The position numbers and the translations under genes are program-made. From Medicago truncatula (Eukaryota; Streptophyta; Magnoliopsida; Fabales; Fabaceae), in contig NC_053043.1 of the NCBI RefSeq assembly GCF_003473485.1, forward strand, positions 17,079,001 to 17,143,000: DNA of 64,000 bases. The letters are read 5' to 3'. Within the stretch, counting starts at the first letter, position 1; each line of letters starts with the position of its first letter. Below are positions 11,825 to 24,895 of the stretch, piece by piece. The notes under the pieces are model-generated. The model searched no databases, was not told where the DNA came from, and was given only the letters and a program-made list of their open reading frames with translations.

Positions 11825-13723
11825 AATAAGGCGTTTACCAACAATCTTAGTTCCCAACTTTAACTCAGGTACAAACTCTAGCAAATATATTGAGATAGTT
11901 ACATGTTTTCCTATGCTGAATATTTCACATAAGTCTTGCATTTTTTTTGTTTAATAAAGGCGTAGATATGCTGAAATCGATTTTGTCACTGTGTATGGAT
12001 GAGCTTTGTCAAAAATGATTTTGAATGAACTTGATTCTGTTAAAATTAATTTGAAGTGAAGTGATTCATGCATAGATATTTGTACACTAAAAAAAGCTTG
12101 ATGTAAAATTTAAAAAATAAAATTTGATCTAAAGCATAAGCTGCTTTTTACAACTTCTACTTAAATCAAGGTTTGGAAACAAAAATCAACTTCACAAGAC
12201 AGCATCCAAACAACTACACTTTTTTTTCCTAAAATCACAATAACATAGATAAAATCAATTATGATCATTTCTACCATGAAACCAAACCCACTAATTTCTT
12301 TGAAAAGCTGATAAGTTCCACTCTAGTTGTTCTTGAAGGACAGACATAGATTATATGGTGTTTTGATCATAAACTCTATGCATTTACCATGTCAAGGTTT
12401 TTTCGACGTGTGATTCGCAAACATTTACCTATTTTATCCAGGTTGGCGCATCAAGTTTCCATAACGAAAATGACTCGTTTGATTGACAATTGTACAATGA
12501 ACAACCTGCCGCCTCCAGTGACAATTGTACAAATCAATGTAACTCGTAACTCGCTGGATTATCAGTAGTACATGACAAAGTAAGAATCTTTCAACTTCTC
12601 AAACTTCCTAATGAAATCCTCCGCAAACCTTTCATATTCATATTATCATCACCCTTTATTTCTATCATATCTAAATTTTTTTCTTCCAATTCCTCTATTA
12701 TTATGGAAGCTCGCAGGAATTTTATGCGAAGAAAGGGACACCAAAAAAATGGTGGTGAAGTGCTAAAGTTCTGGGAATTAAGAAGACAAAGGTACAAAAG
12801 TTCATTGCAGTTCTAATACAGATTTCCATGAAACTTCTCAAGAGGTCTCCTTGGCTGCACAAGACATCAAATATTTTTTCTAAATAGATAATTGCTTTGT
12901 GGTTTTAAATATGTGAGTATTTTCTTGGTAAAATATTTCACAGATTAATAACAATCCTTAATGTACAAGAAATTGATTGTGCCCTTGGAATCTTGTTTCA
13001 AGTATATTATTTTCCAACAATCTTGAGAGTTGATCTCTTCTTCTAATCATAGATTCATCCCAGGCAAGATTAATATTTTCAAATATTGATTTAACTTTGA
13101 ATTTCATTTGTACAGCTAGTGATGGGTATTGAGCTATCTGGATTCTAGAACTTAATTTCTTACATACTAAAAAAAAATATACTATATAAAGATAATTTGT
13201 TTTATTATTAATCATGAATGATATCATTTATTTTAACAGTTATGAGAAAATTCCAAATATGCATCCACTCCCAAGATTATAACTGCAATGTATAGTTACC
13301 TGATTAATTGGTGACATACATGTTTTTTTTAAGAGATGGTTTATTATTTAGGGTTTAATATGTTTTTTGTCCCTATAAATATACCAATTTTTCGTTTTAG
13401 TCTCTCTAAAAAAAATTCAACTTTTAATCCTTATAAACTTTTCAATCGCTATTTTTTGTCCCTATTATTAAGTAAATGTTTTTATTTTCTAATAAAATTG
13501 TGCATAAATGTATAGAATACTGTAAAAATCACTAAAAAAAAATTAGATTTTTTTAACAAAACATAAATTAAATATGAATTTTTTATCGCAAAAAATATAA
13601 ATAAATTTTAATTTGAAAATTTGTTACTAACGATTTCTTTATAATCCCTCTGCTCCCTGGACTTTTTATTTTAAGATTATATAAAATCAAACTCTTGCTG
13701 CTAACTCTATGCCTCCAAAATAA
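11825..13723. other. CNL1 3' flank
   Basis: No gene is supported. Soon after the stop a possible splice donor (ACTCAG/GTACAA) and a later acceptor (TATTTTATCCAG near 12440) hint at a 3'-UTR intron, as in many plant NLR genes. The poly-A site was not identified. From about 13350 the text TTTAGGGTTTAATATG...GTCCCTATAAAT resembles one end of a legume TIR element. It matches 31735-33631 of unit 2. Confidence 0.45.
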
Positions 13724-13842
13724 TAAAACTTAGGCTAAATTATCTTTTTGGTCCTCTAACTATTTAATTGGTATCGGATTGGTCCTCTAACTAAAAATTG
13801 ATTTATTTCGGTCCTCGAAGTTTCTCACCGTTACTACATTTA

Positions 13843-14975
13843 GGTACCATTTGGCCAGACTTTTTTTCGGTCTAAAAGCTACTTTAAAACAAAGTTAAAA
13901 TAAAGCTCTTTAAGAAAAAAGTTAAAGTTGTTTGGTTTCTTTAATTTTTTTTAGTTTTAAAGTTATTTTTAAGTTAAAAGTTGTTTGGCAAAATATTGTA
14001 CAAAACTTGGAATTTTTTTTTTTTTTGTGGTGTCTGGGGTTCGAACCCGCGACCTTGCATATATTTATACATTGTCTATATCAGCTGAGCTAAGCAAGAG
14101 AATAGTTTGTCTTTTCTTTTCCAATTATACTGTATAACAAATTTAGTTATAAGAATATCATTTTCTTTTTGTCATTTAAAAACATAAGAATTTATATTAT
14201 ATGGTATTATATTTGTTACATTGTTTTTTTTAAGGATGATATTTGTTACATTGTTGGTGTCATTGAAAAAGATATGTTTAGTTTTTTAATAAGAAAAAGA
14301 TATGCATAGTTTGTTACAATATAAATGTGTAAAATATATATAAGTATAATTTTTTTAGGCATCTATACTTGTACTTTTAATTAAAATCAAAATTTTATAA
14401 AAATAATAATTGTTCGCATTACGCAACACTAAAAAATTTTTACGCACTAACGTAACAAAAAAAAACAGACATACAGACATAAAATATTACTCTAAACGCT
14501 AATGTGTTTGTGTGTATTTGTAAGGATGAAGAAAGAGAATAAAAATATTTGGTGTCATTCAATGACAGCATTAATAAAAATATTTGTGAGATTGTGATAA
14601 TTAAACGATATTAAAATTAAATATATAAGTGATAAAAAGATAATAAAATTAAATTGATCATCCTTTAAAAAAATTATATGGACCGGTTCAAAAAAAATTA
14701 AATGAAAGAAAAAAAACAAATTAAAATATAATATTAAAAAATAAAAGATAAGGTTGCCTGCTTGAGTTGAAGGGAAGTGCTTGTGAAATAAATTATAGAG
14801 AAGTAGTTTTTTGAAGCAGCATTCAACAATTTTTGGTTAAAGCTCATTCCATTCAATTTTATGCATTCTAAAAAAAGTACTTTTTTCGAAGGTACTTTAT
14901 TGATATTGTATTTGGCCTAGCTTCTCCTTAAAAATGTAGAAAAGCTGGAAAAAAAAAGTCAGGTCAAACGGTACC
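13843..14975. mobile_element. Tourist/Harbinger-like MITE nested in foldback element, unit 1
   Basis: Its ends are GGTACCATTTGGCC and, inverted, GGTACCGTTTGACC, each followed by a run of T and an AGCTTTT/AAAGCT match. It is flanked by TTA on both sides (13840-13842, 14976-14978), the 3-bp duplication of PIF/Harbinger elements. It interrupts the arm of the Mutator-like element, since the flanking arm sequence reads through when it is removed. It has no transposase. A small SINE lies inside. Confidence 0.7.
14013..14095 (-). mobile_element. Short tRNA-derived SINE nested in the MITE, unit 1
   Basis: On the minus strand it reads GCTTAGCTCAGCTGATATAG (A box), then GGGTTCGAACCCC (B box), ending in poly-A (the T run at 14013-14026). 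The tRNA head and tail mark a SINE. It is short and may be truncated. Confidence 0.6.
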
Positions 14976-15409
14976 TTAGTCTTTGCTGTTAGTTTTATTC
15001 AAATAAAACGTTAGGGTTTGTGTTATGTGGGTCCTCTAACTTTATTTATTAGTATCATTTTGGTCTTAACGTTAAGGTATTATGATTAAATAATGACTGA
15101 TATTATAGATAACTGTTATGGTTCATATGTATGTGTGAAACAGGAGGTCGGGTACCCACATAACACAAACACTAACGTTTATTTGAATGAAACTAACAGA
15201 AATGACTAAATGTAGTAACGGTGAGAAACTTAGAGGACCAAAATAAATCAATTTTTAGTTAGAGGACCAATCTAATACCAATTAAATAGTTAGAGGACCA
15301 AACATGTAATTTAGCTTAAAATTTACTTTATAAAAATTCCTATATTTAATTATTTTCAAACTTAAAGTTAAAAAATAAAGTTGTTAGAATTAGAACTCTT
15401 TCAACAATT

Positions 15410-15505
15410 AGGCCGGACGTCATGACCGGGGTTCAAACTCCGGTACCTCCACTTTGTGTGTGTGAATTTATGATGGCTTTGCCATCTCTTCTATCCATAA
15501 ATAAA
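15410..15505 (+). mobile_element. Possible SINE remnant
   Basis: It has a B-box-like GGGGTTCAAACTCC preceded by GGCCGGACGTCATGACC and followed by a tail with AT-rich repeats. No convincing A box or target duplication is seen. It is repeated at about 35304 in unit 2. Confidence 0.35.
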
Positions 15506-17086
15506 AAATAAAACTCTTTAAACAAAAATTAAATCAATTGACTTTGTTACTTAAAAAAATATTAAATGAAATTGATCACATTAATTTAAATATTAGTTTT
15601 TATTCTAAAGATTATGAAAAAAACATTAGGTCAAAATTTATAATTTAACTAAAATATGTACTTGTTCAAAAAAAAAAATACTAAAATATGTATAATTTTT
15701 AAAAATACTTCATCGTTAAAATATATCCATAACTTCAATATTTTAATTAAAAGAACAAATTGAGTATTTTCTTTCTTTCTACCTTTTTCAATTTATATGA
15801 ACGCAGTTGAGTAAATGCTTAAATTTCAGCTTGTGACCACACAAGCTTTACACCCATTTACAACTTCTCTCACCAAGAAAATAATTCATATTTTCGTAGT
15901 GTTACGTGTGAGTAAATCAATGTAAAAAATTTGATAAAATAGCAGGAATCTTTATGAGTGTCAAGATTAGTTGAGGACTTAAATTTTTGTTTGAATGAGA
16001 TTGGTTGTGCAGCTGGTGGAAGGTGCAGGCATCCGATCCATTAACTTTTTTTTTTTCAAGAAAAAAAATAAGGAAAATATTTCGATTATTAAAACCTTAA
16101 ATGTGGTTTTAAAGAAAATCTCATCAATCTCTTATTTATGTTTCTCTTTTTTTTTTTTTTTTTAAAATTGAGTTTTGTATTTCTTTTAGAAAAATCAACA
16201 AGGTCTCAACTATTGAGATTTGGATTCTTTAAAGTAATCAAAGTGGAAAAAAAAATTAAAAAAATTTATTTTAATAAACTCGTGATTTATTATGATGTAT
16301 TTATAATATTTACTTTTAATTTATTAATTAACGATGTAAAGGAAGTTGTTCACTTGAAAGAAATTTCCTCTTGTTGAATGTGTGCCTTTTGTGGCAAGAC
16401 ATCATAAACCATTTGCACAATAATATTACTAGTTCATTTCATTCAAAATCAAATAATCAATATAAGCTAGAATAATTAAAGAAAACTTGAGAACAAGTAG
16501 TAATATGATGGCAACTTTGTAAGACTATGAGCAATCATGTTAACTAGTCACGTAGTGAACTATACACGAGGGTTTAGACAATAAAAAGAAAGTAGTAACA
16601 CTCTTAAACCATGCAACAACGTAATAATCGGTATTTATTTTCCTTAGAGTTGAAGGAGATGAAGATATGGATTAGGTATGTACCTTGACGCAACAACCAA
16701 AATAAACACTACAACCATACGAACACTGCAATATGATGGAAAATAAAATTAAAAAAAAGTATCATCTTAAGAAGAAGAACAAAACAACACCACCTTAAGA
16801 CAAAAAAAATCACGGAGAAAAACCAAATCCATATGTAAACAACTTATTTAAATAAAATGTGAGAAATAACAATGCAAAAGGGGGATTGTGGGTTTAAAAA
16901 ATGATGCGAATCCACCATTTTTAGCGGAGGATGAAGAAAGATCGAGAGAGATGGATATGTTACTTGTTTATCAAACTTATTAAATAGTAAGGTGTTGTTT
17001 TTAACTTTACTAATTATAACTTTCTAGAAGAATAAATTAGTTGGAAAAATCTGAATTTCGAAACAAACAGATATGTCAAAAAAAAA
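15506..17086. other. Intergenic, unit 1
   Basis: No gene is supported. Open frames here are short and rich in Phe/Lys from T and A runs. About 530 bp (16515-17045) are absent from unit 2, with TGG at both breakpoints. Confidence 0.5.
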
Positions 17087-17100
17087 ATGGTCAAGGATAC

Positions 17101-17229
17101 TTTTTTTTCTTTTGGTTAAGTAGTCTGGTCACTAGAGCTCACACGTGGAGAGGTGAAGTGTCCGCGGTTTAAACCCCAGCCCCTTTATATAATATGTAAT
17201 ATTCCTACCAACTAGGCTAAGCTTACGGA
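17101..17229 (-). mobile_element. tRNA-derived SINE, copy B1
   Basis: Read on the minus strand it is the same family as the SINE at 5114: GTAAGCTTAGCCTAGTTGG (A box), TGGGGTTTAAACC (B box region), CTCTCCAC, GTGAGCTCTAG and a poly-A tail. Target duplication: ATGGTCAAGGATAC (17087-17100) and ATGATCGAGGATAC (17231-17244), two mismatches. Confidence 0.75.
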
Positions 17230-17909
17230 GATGATCGAGGATACATTTATGGGAGCTTCTACGGTGCAGTCAGAAAAACTGACTTTTTTAAAATAAAAAA
17301 AAATTGATCTTAATGTTTGATTCATTTTTACATTGTTGATTACTGATTACATCTTGGATTTACAGGTACTATTTTATCGTTGGAATCTTTAACATGCAAA
17401 CAAATTTGATGATATTATGTGATAGTCTTAAGTGTTACACTTTGTGGGGTGTTACGCTTAAAATAAGGTAGGATAAAATTAGATTAAGTGTAGTCTTGTT
17501 AATCTGATGAATTGATGATACTATGAATACCGAACTTTTGATGTCATTGTACAAATAATGAGATGTTACTTACTACATTTTTGTTGTTATAGTGTTAACT
17601 TCACCAAAAAAGTCATTCGCATGACTTCACCATAGAATTTTCCTACATTTAATTGCAATAGACTCTATTTTGAATAATTTTATATTTTGTCCTTTAAAAG
17701 TATTTTATATTTTGAAACTGAAAGATATGTTTAGTTAAGAGCGATATATATATGAACACTTCTTTATGTATGTTTTCAAAGTTTTTAACACGTAATTCCG
17801 TCAATATCGTCTTCAATGATGGATTGAGAGACTTATTTGTTGAATGATTGGCAAAAGGATATAACACTTTAGATATATATCATTTTCATGACATGGTAGG
17901 ATAAATATA

Positions 17910-18692
17910 GGAAAATGATTCATAGACATCCTTTCCCATACCACTCTTGTATACCCCCCATATGGCAGGGTATATTGGTAATTTCGCAAACCCTATTTTC
18001 AATCCTTTCACCCTCTCCAATCCTCATCTGCAACAGTGAACCACACCCTCACTGCCTCACACTTTTTTTTTCTTTCTTTCTTCTCCTCAGTCCTCACCTG
18101 CCACCAACCACCGCCGTCACCACCACCATCTCCGTTGTCATTGACCAACATCATCCGTCTAGTCGCCCTCATCATCCATTGACCATCTCCGCCGTCACAA
18201 CCACCGCCGTCACTCAAATGTTCCCCTTCTCTCTCTCACACCCCAGTCGCCCTCAGATCCAACATCATCCGTCACTACCCTCGATCTAACTTCCATTTCC
18301 GTCCTTACCTTCACTCACCGTCTCCTTCACTTTTCTCGTCGGCCCCGCAACTTTCCGTCTAGATCTGCATTAATGGGTTATGCGTTTAAGATCTGCGTTT
18401 CAGGAAGTAACTGGTTTCAGAAAACGACCAGAAAAAAACGTTTCAGAAAACGACGGCGTGGTGGTGTTCGGTGACGAAAAAAGCAGCGGTGTTTGGTGGC
18501 TGGCGAGGCAGAGAAAGGAGAGAGGCAGAGAAAGGAGAGAGGCAGAGAAAGGAGTGGTTGAGCTGTGTTGTTTTTAATTGATTAATAAAATAAATAATAA
18601 ATAAAATAAAGATTATTTTATAATATTTTTCTGTACATGTGGAAGGTGTATAGAGTGGTATGCCACATAGTGTGGTTCACGTATCACCACCC
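17910..18692. mobile_element. 783-bp unit-1-specific insertion with 8-bp target duplication
   Basis: Unit 2 has an uninterrupted site at about 37268-37280. Here TAAATATA flanks the insert on both sides (17902-17909, 18693-18700). The two ends share an inverted, subterminal CATACCACTC motif. The interior is C/T-rich and higher in GC than its surroundings, with many Pro/Thr/His codons in one frame (17915-18289), and carries three 17-bp tandem repeats at 18505-18555. An 8-bp duplication suits a hAT-type element, though a Mutator-like one is possible. The open frames look like low-complexity chance frames. Confidence 0.65.
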
Positions 18693-18700
18693 TAAATATA

Positions 18701-19042
18701 AATACTAGTACTATGGATAGAGTGGAATTTTTGGATAAAGTGGAGTTGGGTCCCCGTTTATAAGTATAATTTTACGAATAAACAGATAGAGTTTTTACTA
18801 TCATAATAATATTAAATATATACATTTAAATTAAGTATTAAAGTTTCTTTTTACAAAAATAAAGATATTCTTTTATTTAAATTGATATATTACACCGATA
18901 CAATACAAATTTAAAGTCGCTAAAACAAAAATGATGAATTTGCGAAGAAACTCTTATCATCCATGTTAAAAGCATAAAAGAGTAGAGTATATAAGTCTAC
19001 AAATATGACTATAGTCAAGTCTCTTGAATACTTATGTTTCGG
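18701..19042. other. Intergenic end of unit 1
   Basis: AT-rich, no gene. It matches 37276-37620. Confidence 0.6.
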
Positions 19043-21839
19043 ATCTACAACGTTGACCATGCCAAAATCATTTATTGAATTTCCACTTTCTCAAAGTTAA
19101 TCTTTCATACAAAATCAAATAAACATTGCACTAAAACAGAAAATAAAAAATACACTGCACAAAGATAGAAAATTAAAACAAATAGGGTTGTGCAAAGACG
19201 ATGTAATCACATAAACAAACGAAAGATGAATGAAAATATGCGAAAATCACTAATTTAAATAAAAAAGAAGGAAAACCAATTCGGATGAGTGGTTTTGGAT
19301 CAAAATTGACTCTAAATCACCTTTATTCGATAGACAAGAAGAAGAAGAAGAAGGGTGGTGACGATTACGATTTGGGAAAGAGAGAAGAGAAAATACTCAA
19401 TAGCAAATCAAATTAAGTATTGCAATTATATAGTTTTTTTCTTAAAATGTGTATAAGAAAAATTAAAATATTTTCCTCGCTTTTTATATATGGATCCATC
19501 AATCAATGATTGTAACACGATAATAAAAAAAAATTTCAATCTTTTAATAAAAGTGATAGAGACATTTCCCTTATTTAAATAATCATTTTTATGTCAACTT
19601 ATGAAACAATAAGAAATATACAAAAAGATAATGTATAGTCACTGATAAAAAAAAAAAAAACAAGAGCATCATGAATGTATGAGAAAGTTGTTGTTGACGC
19701 AAGATGATTGTAAAAATATCATTATACATTTTACTTCGTTTATTTTGAAAGTTTACGCATGACCTCATGTAAAAAATATGTCTACGTACTACATGCCATA
19801 TACTGGTAGCTTATTATGGTATTTATATCTACCATAAAGTGTCTAGTATAACAAAAAAAAAAAAAAAATAGATTATCGAAGACAATGATAAAGGCTTTGT
19901 ATAAAGGCTTTCTGGATGTCCTTTGACTAAATGTGTTCTGAATTATATAATTTTAAATTGGCTTTGATCAATATGGATTAGGATTTAGAATGATGGACTT
20001 ATATGTATATGTTTATTTTGTTACATAACAGGAAAAGAAAAAGAAAACTAATAAATGTTATTCATCGGACCGTCGTTGCAAGGAAGGAGTTTGTATTTTA
20101 ATTAAAAATAAATGATATTTATTCATTTAAATTGATAAAGTTCGTGGATATAATACAAATTCATTAAAAATAGGAGAATGCTAACCATTGCCCTTAGGGC
20201 ATTGGATAAAGGGATAAAAAAAGAAATATAACACTAAAAATGGTGAAAAGTGATAAATTTAACTTTTTAAAAGACAAAATGTTGTTGAAACCAATGCAAA
20301 TATGCTATTTTTGGCTTCCTTAACCATTGCCCTCGTAAAAATAAAACTTATGAATCTACGAACAAACTCACAACATTCATGTTAATAGCATAAAACGGCA
20401 AAGTACAAAAGTCTACACATATGACTATATTCAAGCTTCTGAAATACCCATGTCTACGGATATGCAACGTCGACGACGTCAAAATCATTGTTTTGATCTG
20501 CACTGGATTGAAGCTGATCTAACAATTTAAAGGAATAAATACCCAAACGAAACAAAAAAGACAAACAACACCGCACAAAGACGACGAACAAAACAACGTC
20601 GCACTAAGACGACAAAATAAAATATATGTGAAAATCACTTTTCAATAAACAAGAGTATATATCGGTAAGACATGGTGATTCAGGTACAACTCAAAATTCT
20701 TCTCCTACAATAACAAGTGATATTGTTCCGGTAAGACATTGTGCTAAATTATTTTGCTTATTTGAAAATTATTGCCTAAGAGTCTAAGTGAAAGAATGGG
20801 GGAAGAAGTATGGTGCCATTTAATTTGAGAAAGGAGAGTTCTTTTGTTGTTTTTATTTGATTTGGAAGGATTAACTCTTTTCCCTACATACCCTTAAAGA
20901 AAAGGGATCAAAACCAATGTAGTTCTCGTGAAGAATTTCTTTGGTGGGTTGGATTGATTTTAAATTTTTGAAAATGGTTTTAAGAAGAGATATGAGGCCT
21001 CAAGACATGGGAGAAAATAAGATGAGGTTGATCAAATTTTAATTATAAGAAACCCAAGTCTAATATGGATGTTAAATTGATTAAACATTTGATTAAGAAA
21101 ATAAAAGGAAAAACACTTGGGTTAAACTCGAAGGTTTATTAAGAAAATATTTTTGAAGTTTTGCATAATTGATTTTTTTTTTTGGAAAAATGATTTTTTC
21201 TAAGTTAAACGCAAGCTAAAACTAAACGCAACGACGTAACATAATAAAAAGCGAGAAATTTACAAAGGACGTTGGATTCCAAGCAAACTCTCAAGTAAGT
21301 GAACCTAAAATTACTAATAGTTTGATTTTAAGAAATTTTTTGAAGTCCGATAATTATAACCTAAATATCAGTAATTCATTTATGGATATTTACAAGGAAC
21401 CTAGATACATGCTAAAGTCTCAAGCAAAATGTAACTAGCAAGAAAATAAAAATGCATGAGTTATATTACATCAATTCCTAAATACACACTAAAAATCAAT
21501 GACAATAAAATAAATGACATGAATTAAAATATGCATGAGAGGATTCTAAACTATTTTGTTACCTATTACCGTCAAATATTACCTTCCATATAGCACGGGT
21601 CGATGGTCTAGTAGTAAGTTAAATATATCAAAGGAAAATTAGGTTACATTCCAATGATTTTAATGGAATGTTGTATTTTAATCTATTTGGATTGATCCAA
21701 TAATGTTGGTTTGGAACTATAAAGTATGTTTTCGTTAGTATTTTATCTCATTTCGATTCTTTTCGATGATAATTTAAATGATTAAATTAACTTCTTTTTT
21801 TTAAAAACAAAAGGGGATTTTACCGATGTAAATTAAAAA
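19043..21839. other. Non-coding upstream region of unit 2
   Basis: Copy of 1-2880 with small indels. No gene is seen. It lacks the roughly 75 bp that unit 1 has near 2345-2420, at a short TCATTT match. Confidence 0.6.
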
Positions 21840-22289
21840 ATTGGTGCCATTCACGAATTTGCAGCTATCACATGATGTATTATATTATATTTCTAAATAT
21901 AGAACTAATACAAGACTTTATCAAAAACAAATCTGATATTGCACGACAAAGTGACACCTGGAAAACTTTCTTTCCATAGGTGTATAGTCTTCAAATTATA
22001 GTTATAGTTATAGATCTAGATTAGATAGAATAAAATTCTCTCACCTATTTTTGTGTCTTGAATTGATTGATTGAATGCAAGAAAAGCCATGTCTTCTTAC
22101 TCTTCTCTGATCTGCATATCCATTGAATTTAGCTCTGGTAACATGCTCTATTTTGCTCTGGTAATTATTATTCCTCATCTAAATTCAGTTTCTTTTATGC
22201 TATACGTTTCAATTTTAATTGTTCCAATTCCAAACTTTGTAACTTGGTATTCACACTGGTCAACATATAAACCATGGATAGATCCCTAA
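21840..22289 (+). repeat. Orphan CNL upstream block, copy 2a
   Basis: Counterpart of 2881-3330. The ATG at 22089 opens the same short peptide. No receptor follows for 5.7 kb. Confidence 0.5.
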
Positions 22290-24105
22290 TTATTTTTTGA
22301 CAATTATAGTTATTTGGTTTTATTTGATATTTGAGTTTTTTCAAAAAAAATACTAAATTAATTCAATTGTTAACTTTCATGCTTATGCTTTTGTATGCAC
22401 TTTGTGTAAAATGATAGGCAATTCTGCAGCTCTTTATAAATAAATTTATTATATAATCTTCTTAACTTGATATTTTGTACTGCAAGGGCATTGTGGATTG
22501 GTGGTGGTATTAGAGATTGCGGTTAGGCATTAATTGGGACTATTGTGGTTACAAGCATTATGGTCAACCTATGAAATACATATATTCTTCAGGTTAGGCG
22601 TGTCTTGGGACTATTGTGGTTACATTGACACGACACCAATATATATAATTACATCGAATTATATAATTTTTTAAATTATTAACGGTGTCGGTGTATCGGC
22701 ATTCGTGATCGTATCCATGCTTCATAATGATCAGCAAAGAAAAAATTGAATTTTAGTGTTTCTTCTCAAAGTGTGTGTAAAATGAATAAACATGTCAATT
22801 TTATCTAAAATTGAAATTGAAAGTTTATTACCTTTACATCAATGAATGTCAATTTCGTTTGTCAACATTATTATCCAAGTCTAACCACCTGAAGATATGA
22901 AAGAGTCCAGAAGATGTTTGGCAGGTTTTTCTATCTCAATATTTACTGGAAAAATTCGGGCTGAAATTATTAAGCCCAAACCCTACATTTTATTCGGGCT
23001 TTCGGGCCGGCCCATACGGGCCGGCCCGTTTTGACAGCTCTAGTTCTACTGATACGATGCAATTTTGTTTTTCTTTTCTTTTAAAAAAATAAAATAAAAA
23101 AGGAACAGTCCTGAGGATGAAAGCAAATGGGGGGAGAAGACAGTGTGTGTAGATGGTGCAGAGTGTTATTGGGAGGGAGATCAATCCAAAGGTATAAAAA
23201 AAATTGGTCCATCATGGACAAATTTTTTTAGTGGTTCATTTTATACGGAACCAAAGAAGAAAATACAAAAAATAGATGAAGAATTGAGAGATCAAATAAA
23301 TACTTAATATTGTTCATATTTCTTATCTAATTTCAAAGTGGAAAACGATGTAATTTATAATTTATCCATAAAATAATAAAATGTTGCAAAATTTTATATG
23401 ATTATTTACAAAAATAAAATAAAATAAAATAATTTATTTGATAGATGATAGATACATAATACATAACCTTTCAAAAAAAAAAAAGATACATAATACATAA
23501 GTGTAATATTAGTTAAAATTTACGATCACTCTATATTTCTAATATATATAATATTTATTTTCATTTAACATGGATGACTCAAAGAGTCATATTCAATATA
23601 TGAAGAATAAATGAGATATTATTCTTTGCAATATATATTGGTGGTTTAAACATGTAGTTTTGTTGGTGTTGTTATTTGTGATTGAAATACATGACTCAAA
23701 AATTCAATGAATAAAGAATGAGTACAAGAGTCGTGTTTAATTCACGAGAATGAGAGAAAATCAATTTTGTCTATTTTATCTAATTTTAAAAATAGATTTC
23801 TTAAATTCAAAATCAATGATAAATTAATTGTGTTTTTATATTTTTTTTTTTTATTAAGTAAAGCGTGCATTCACCATGCATATGATTTGGTAGATTTTTA
23901 AAATGATTCTCTTTGTCGGTTGATTCAAGTAAGTTTTGAATTAATTCACGACAACGTTAAATATTGTAATGATTAATTTCTTGACATCATTTAGGTTGTT
24001 TACTTTTTTGGTCATTCCATATTAGTAAAGCGAATAAATTTACTTGTTTTTTTTTTTTTAAGGAAAATTTACTTGTTTATATTAGAAGTAAGACTTGGTA
24101 AATTT
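22290..24105. other. Intergenic, unit 2, with hAT-like terminal remnant
   Basis: Near 22949-23043 two copies of GGGCCGGCCC are followed by GTTTTGACAGCTCTA. Read inverted, this starts TAGAGCTGTCAAAAC, typical of hAT-type terminal repeats. The other end of such an element was not found. No gene is seen. Confidence 0.5.
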
Positions 24106-24246
24106 ATCCCCGTGAGCTTAGCTCAATTGGTAGGGATATTGCATATTATATGCAGGAGTCGGGGTTCGAATCCCGGACACTCCACTTCTCCACAATTAAA
24201 TTATGTGAGCTCTAGCCACTAGGCTACTTGACAAAAAAAAAAAAAC
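24106..24246 (+). mobile_element. tRNA-derived SINE, copy A2
   Basis: Same element as at 5114, with A box (TAGCTCAATTGGTAGGG), B box (GGGTTCGAATCCC) and poly-A tail. The target duplication is clearer here: ACTTGGTAAATTT (24093-24105) and ACTTGGTCAATTT (from 24245). Confidence 0.75.
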
Positions 24247-24438
24247 TTGGTCAATTTTGAGAAAAATAGTTTGTAGTGTTGTTTGTTGTGACCTTTCTTA
24301 GATTTATTTGCATGCCACATTGTTGAGTGTCTCTTTATTTTGGCTGGTTATACATGTAATCATGTTAATTCTATTATACATTATTGAATTTGTCTTTTTA
24401 TTTTTATTTTTAACTTGTGTTTTTGTAAATTTTCAACT

Positions 24439-24895
24439 TAAATCTTTGATTATCTCGGCGTTTATAAGTTTAATAATTTTGAAATGAATTCCTAGGAAAA
24501 TGAACATCTTATACTTAAATATCTCTCAATTAGGAAGTGTCCTTATTTTGGAACATTACCCAAGGAAGGATCGTCTGCTCCAAGTTTACAACACTTTAAT
24601 ATTTTCAAATAGGAGAATTCAATTTAAAATCACTTCCTAAATGCATGCATATCTTCTTTCCATCTCTTCATAACCTATCTATATTTGCTCAAAAACAAAA
24701 AAAAAAAAAAAACCTATCTATATTTGATTATCCACAACTGGAGTCGTTCTCGGATGGAGGTTTGCCAACAGCCTAAGAAACCTTTTTCTCGTGAAATGCT
24801 TTACCTTCTCCTCAACTCGCTGAATTGGTCTTTCCCAACTAATACAGCTCTATATGACAAACATATTGAAGATTTTGATGTGGATTCTTCAAGTA
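24439..24895 (+). pseudogene. CNL LRR relic, unit 2
   Basis: It aligns with the CNL LRR from AATCTTGATT through GGAGTCGTTCTC, GGAGGTTTGCCA, AACCTNTTTCTNGTGAAATGC and GATGTGGA (compare 11104-11515). Frame disruptions are frequent. A short open frame over it runs on to 25068 into non-LRR sequence that I do not recognise. A poly-A run sits between two copies of ACCTATCTATATTTG. Confidence 0.75.

Larger units (their letters stand above)
13733..15316. mobile_element. Non-autonomous Mutator-like foldback element, unit 1
   Basis: Long terminal inverted repeats (about 180 bp) start GGCTAAATTA and contain TTGGTCCTCTAACTA repeated twice at each end. Left and right arms match through the GTTACTACATTTAG segment and beyond. 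Flanks TAAAACTTA (13724-13732) and TAAAATTTA (15317-15325) are a 9-bp target duplication with one mismatch; the unit 2 copy is perfect. There is no coding capacity. A Tourist-like element (13843-14975) is inserted in its left arm. Confidence 0.75.
1..19042. repeat. Tandem CNL unit 1 (left part cut by window edge)
   Basis: The sequence from base 1 reappears almost unchanged from 19043 (unit 2) and from 37621 (unit 3). The copy runs through upstream DNA, an orphan CNL promoter block, a SINE, an LRR relic, a DUF223/B3 pseudogene, a Helitron-type end, CNL1 and a transposon-rich 3' flank. Relative to unit 2 it lacks about 900 bp joining the LRR relic to the OB-fold exons (near 5755) and 34 bp near 4050. 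It has a private 783-bp insertion at 17910, about 530 bp near 16515-17045 absent from unit 2, and about 75 bp near 2345. Copies differ only by scattered substitutions and indels, so the duplication is recent. Confidence 0.9.

Noticed and set aside
16138-16377. 79-aa Phe-rich membrane-like frame (also 35893-36280)
   Set aside because: It is caused by long T runs and an AT-rich context; the copies differ in frame after T-run changes.
17915-18289. 124-aa Pro/Thr/His-rich protein
   Set aside because: Low-complexity frame within a transposon-like insert, with no domain and no homologous frame elsewhere in the window.
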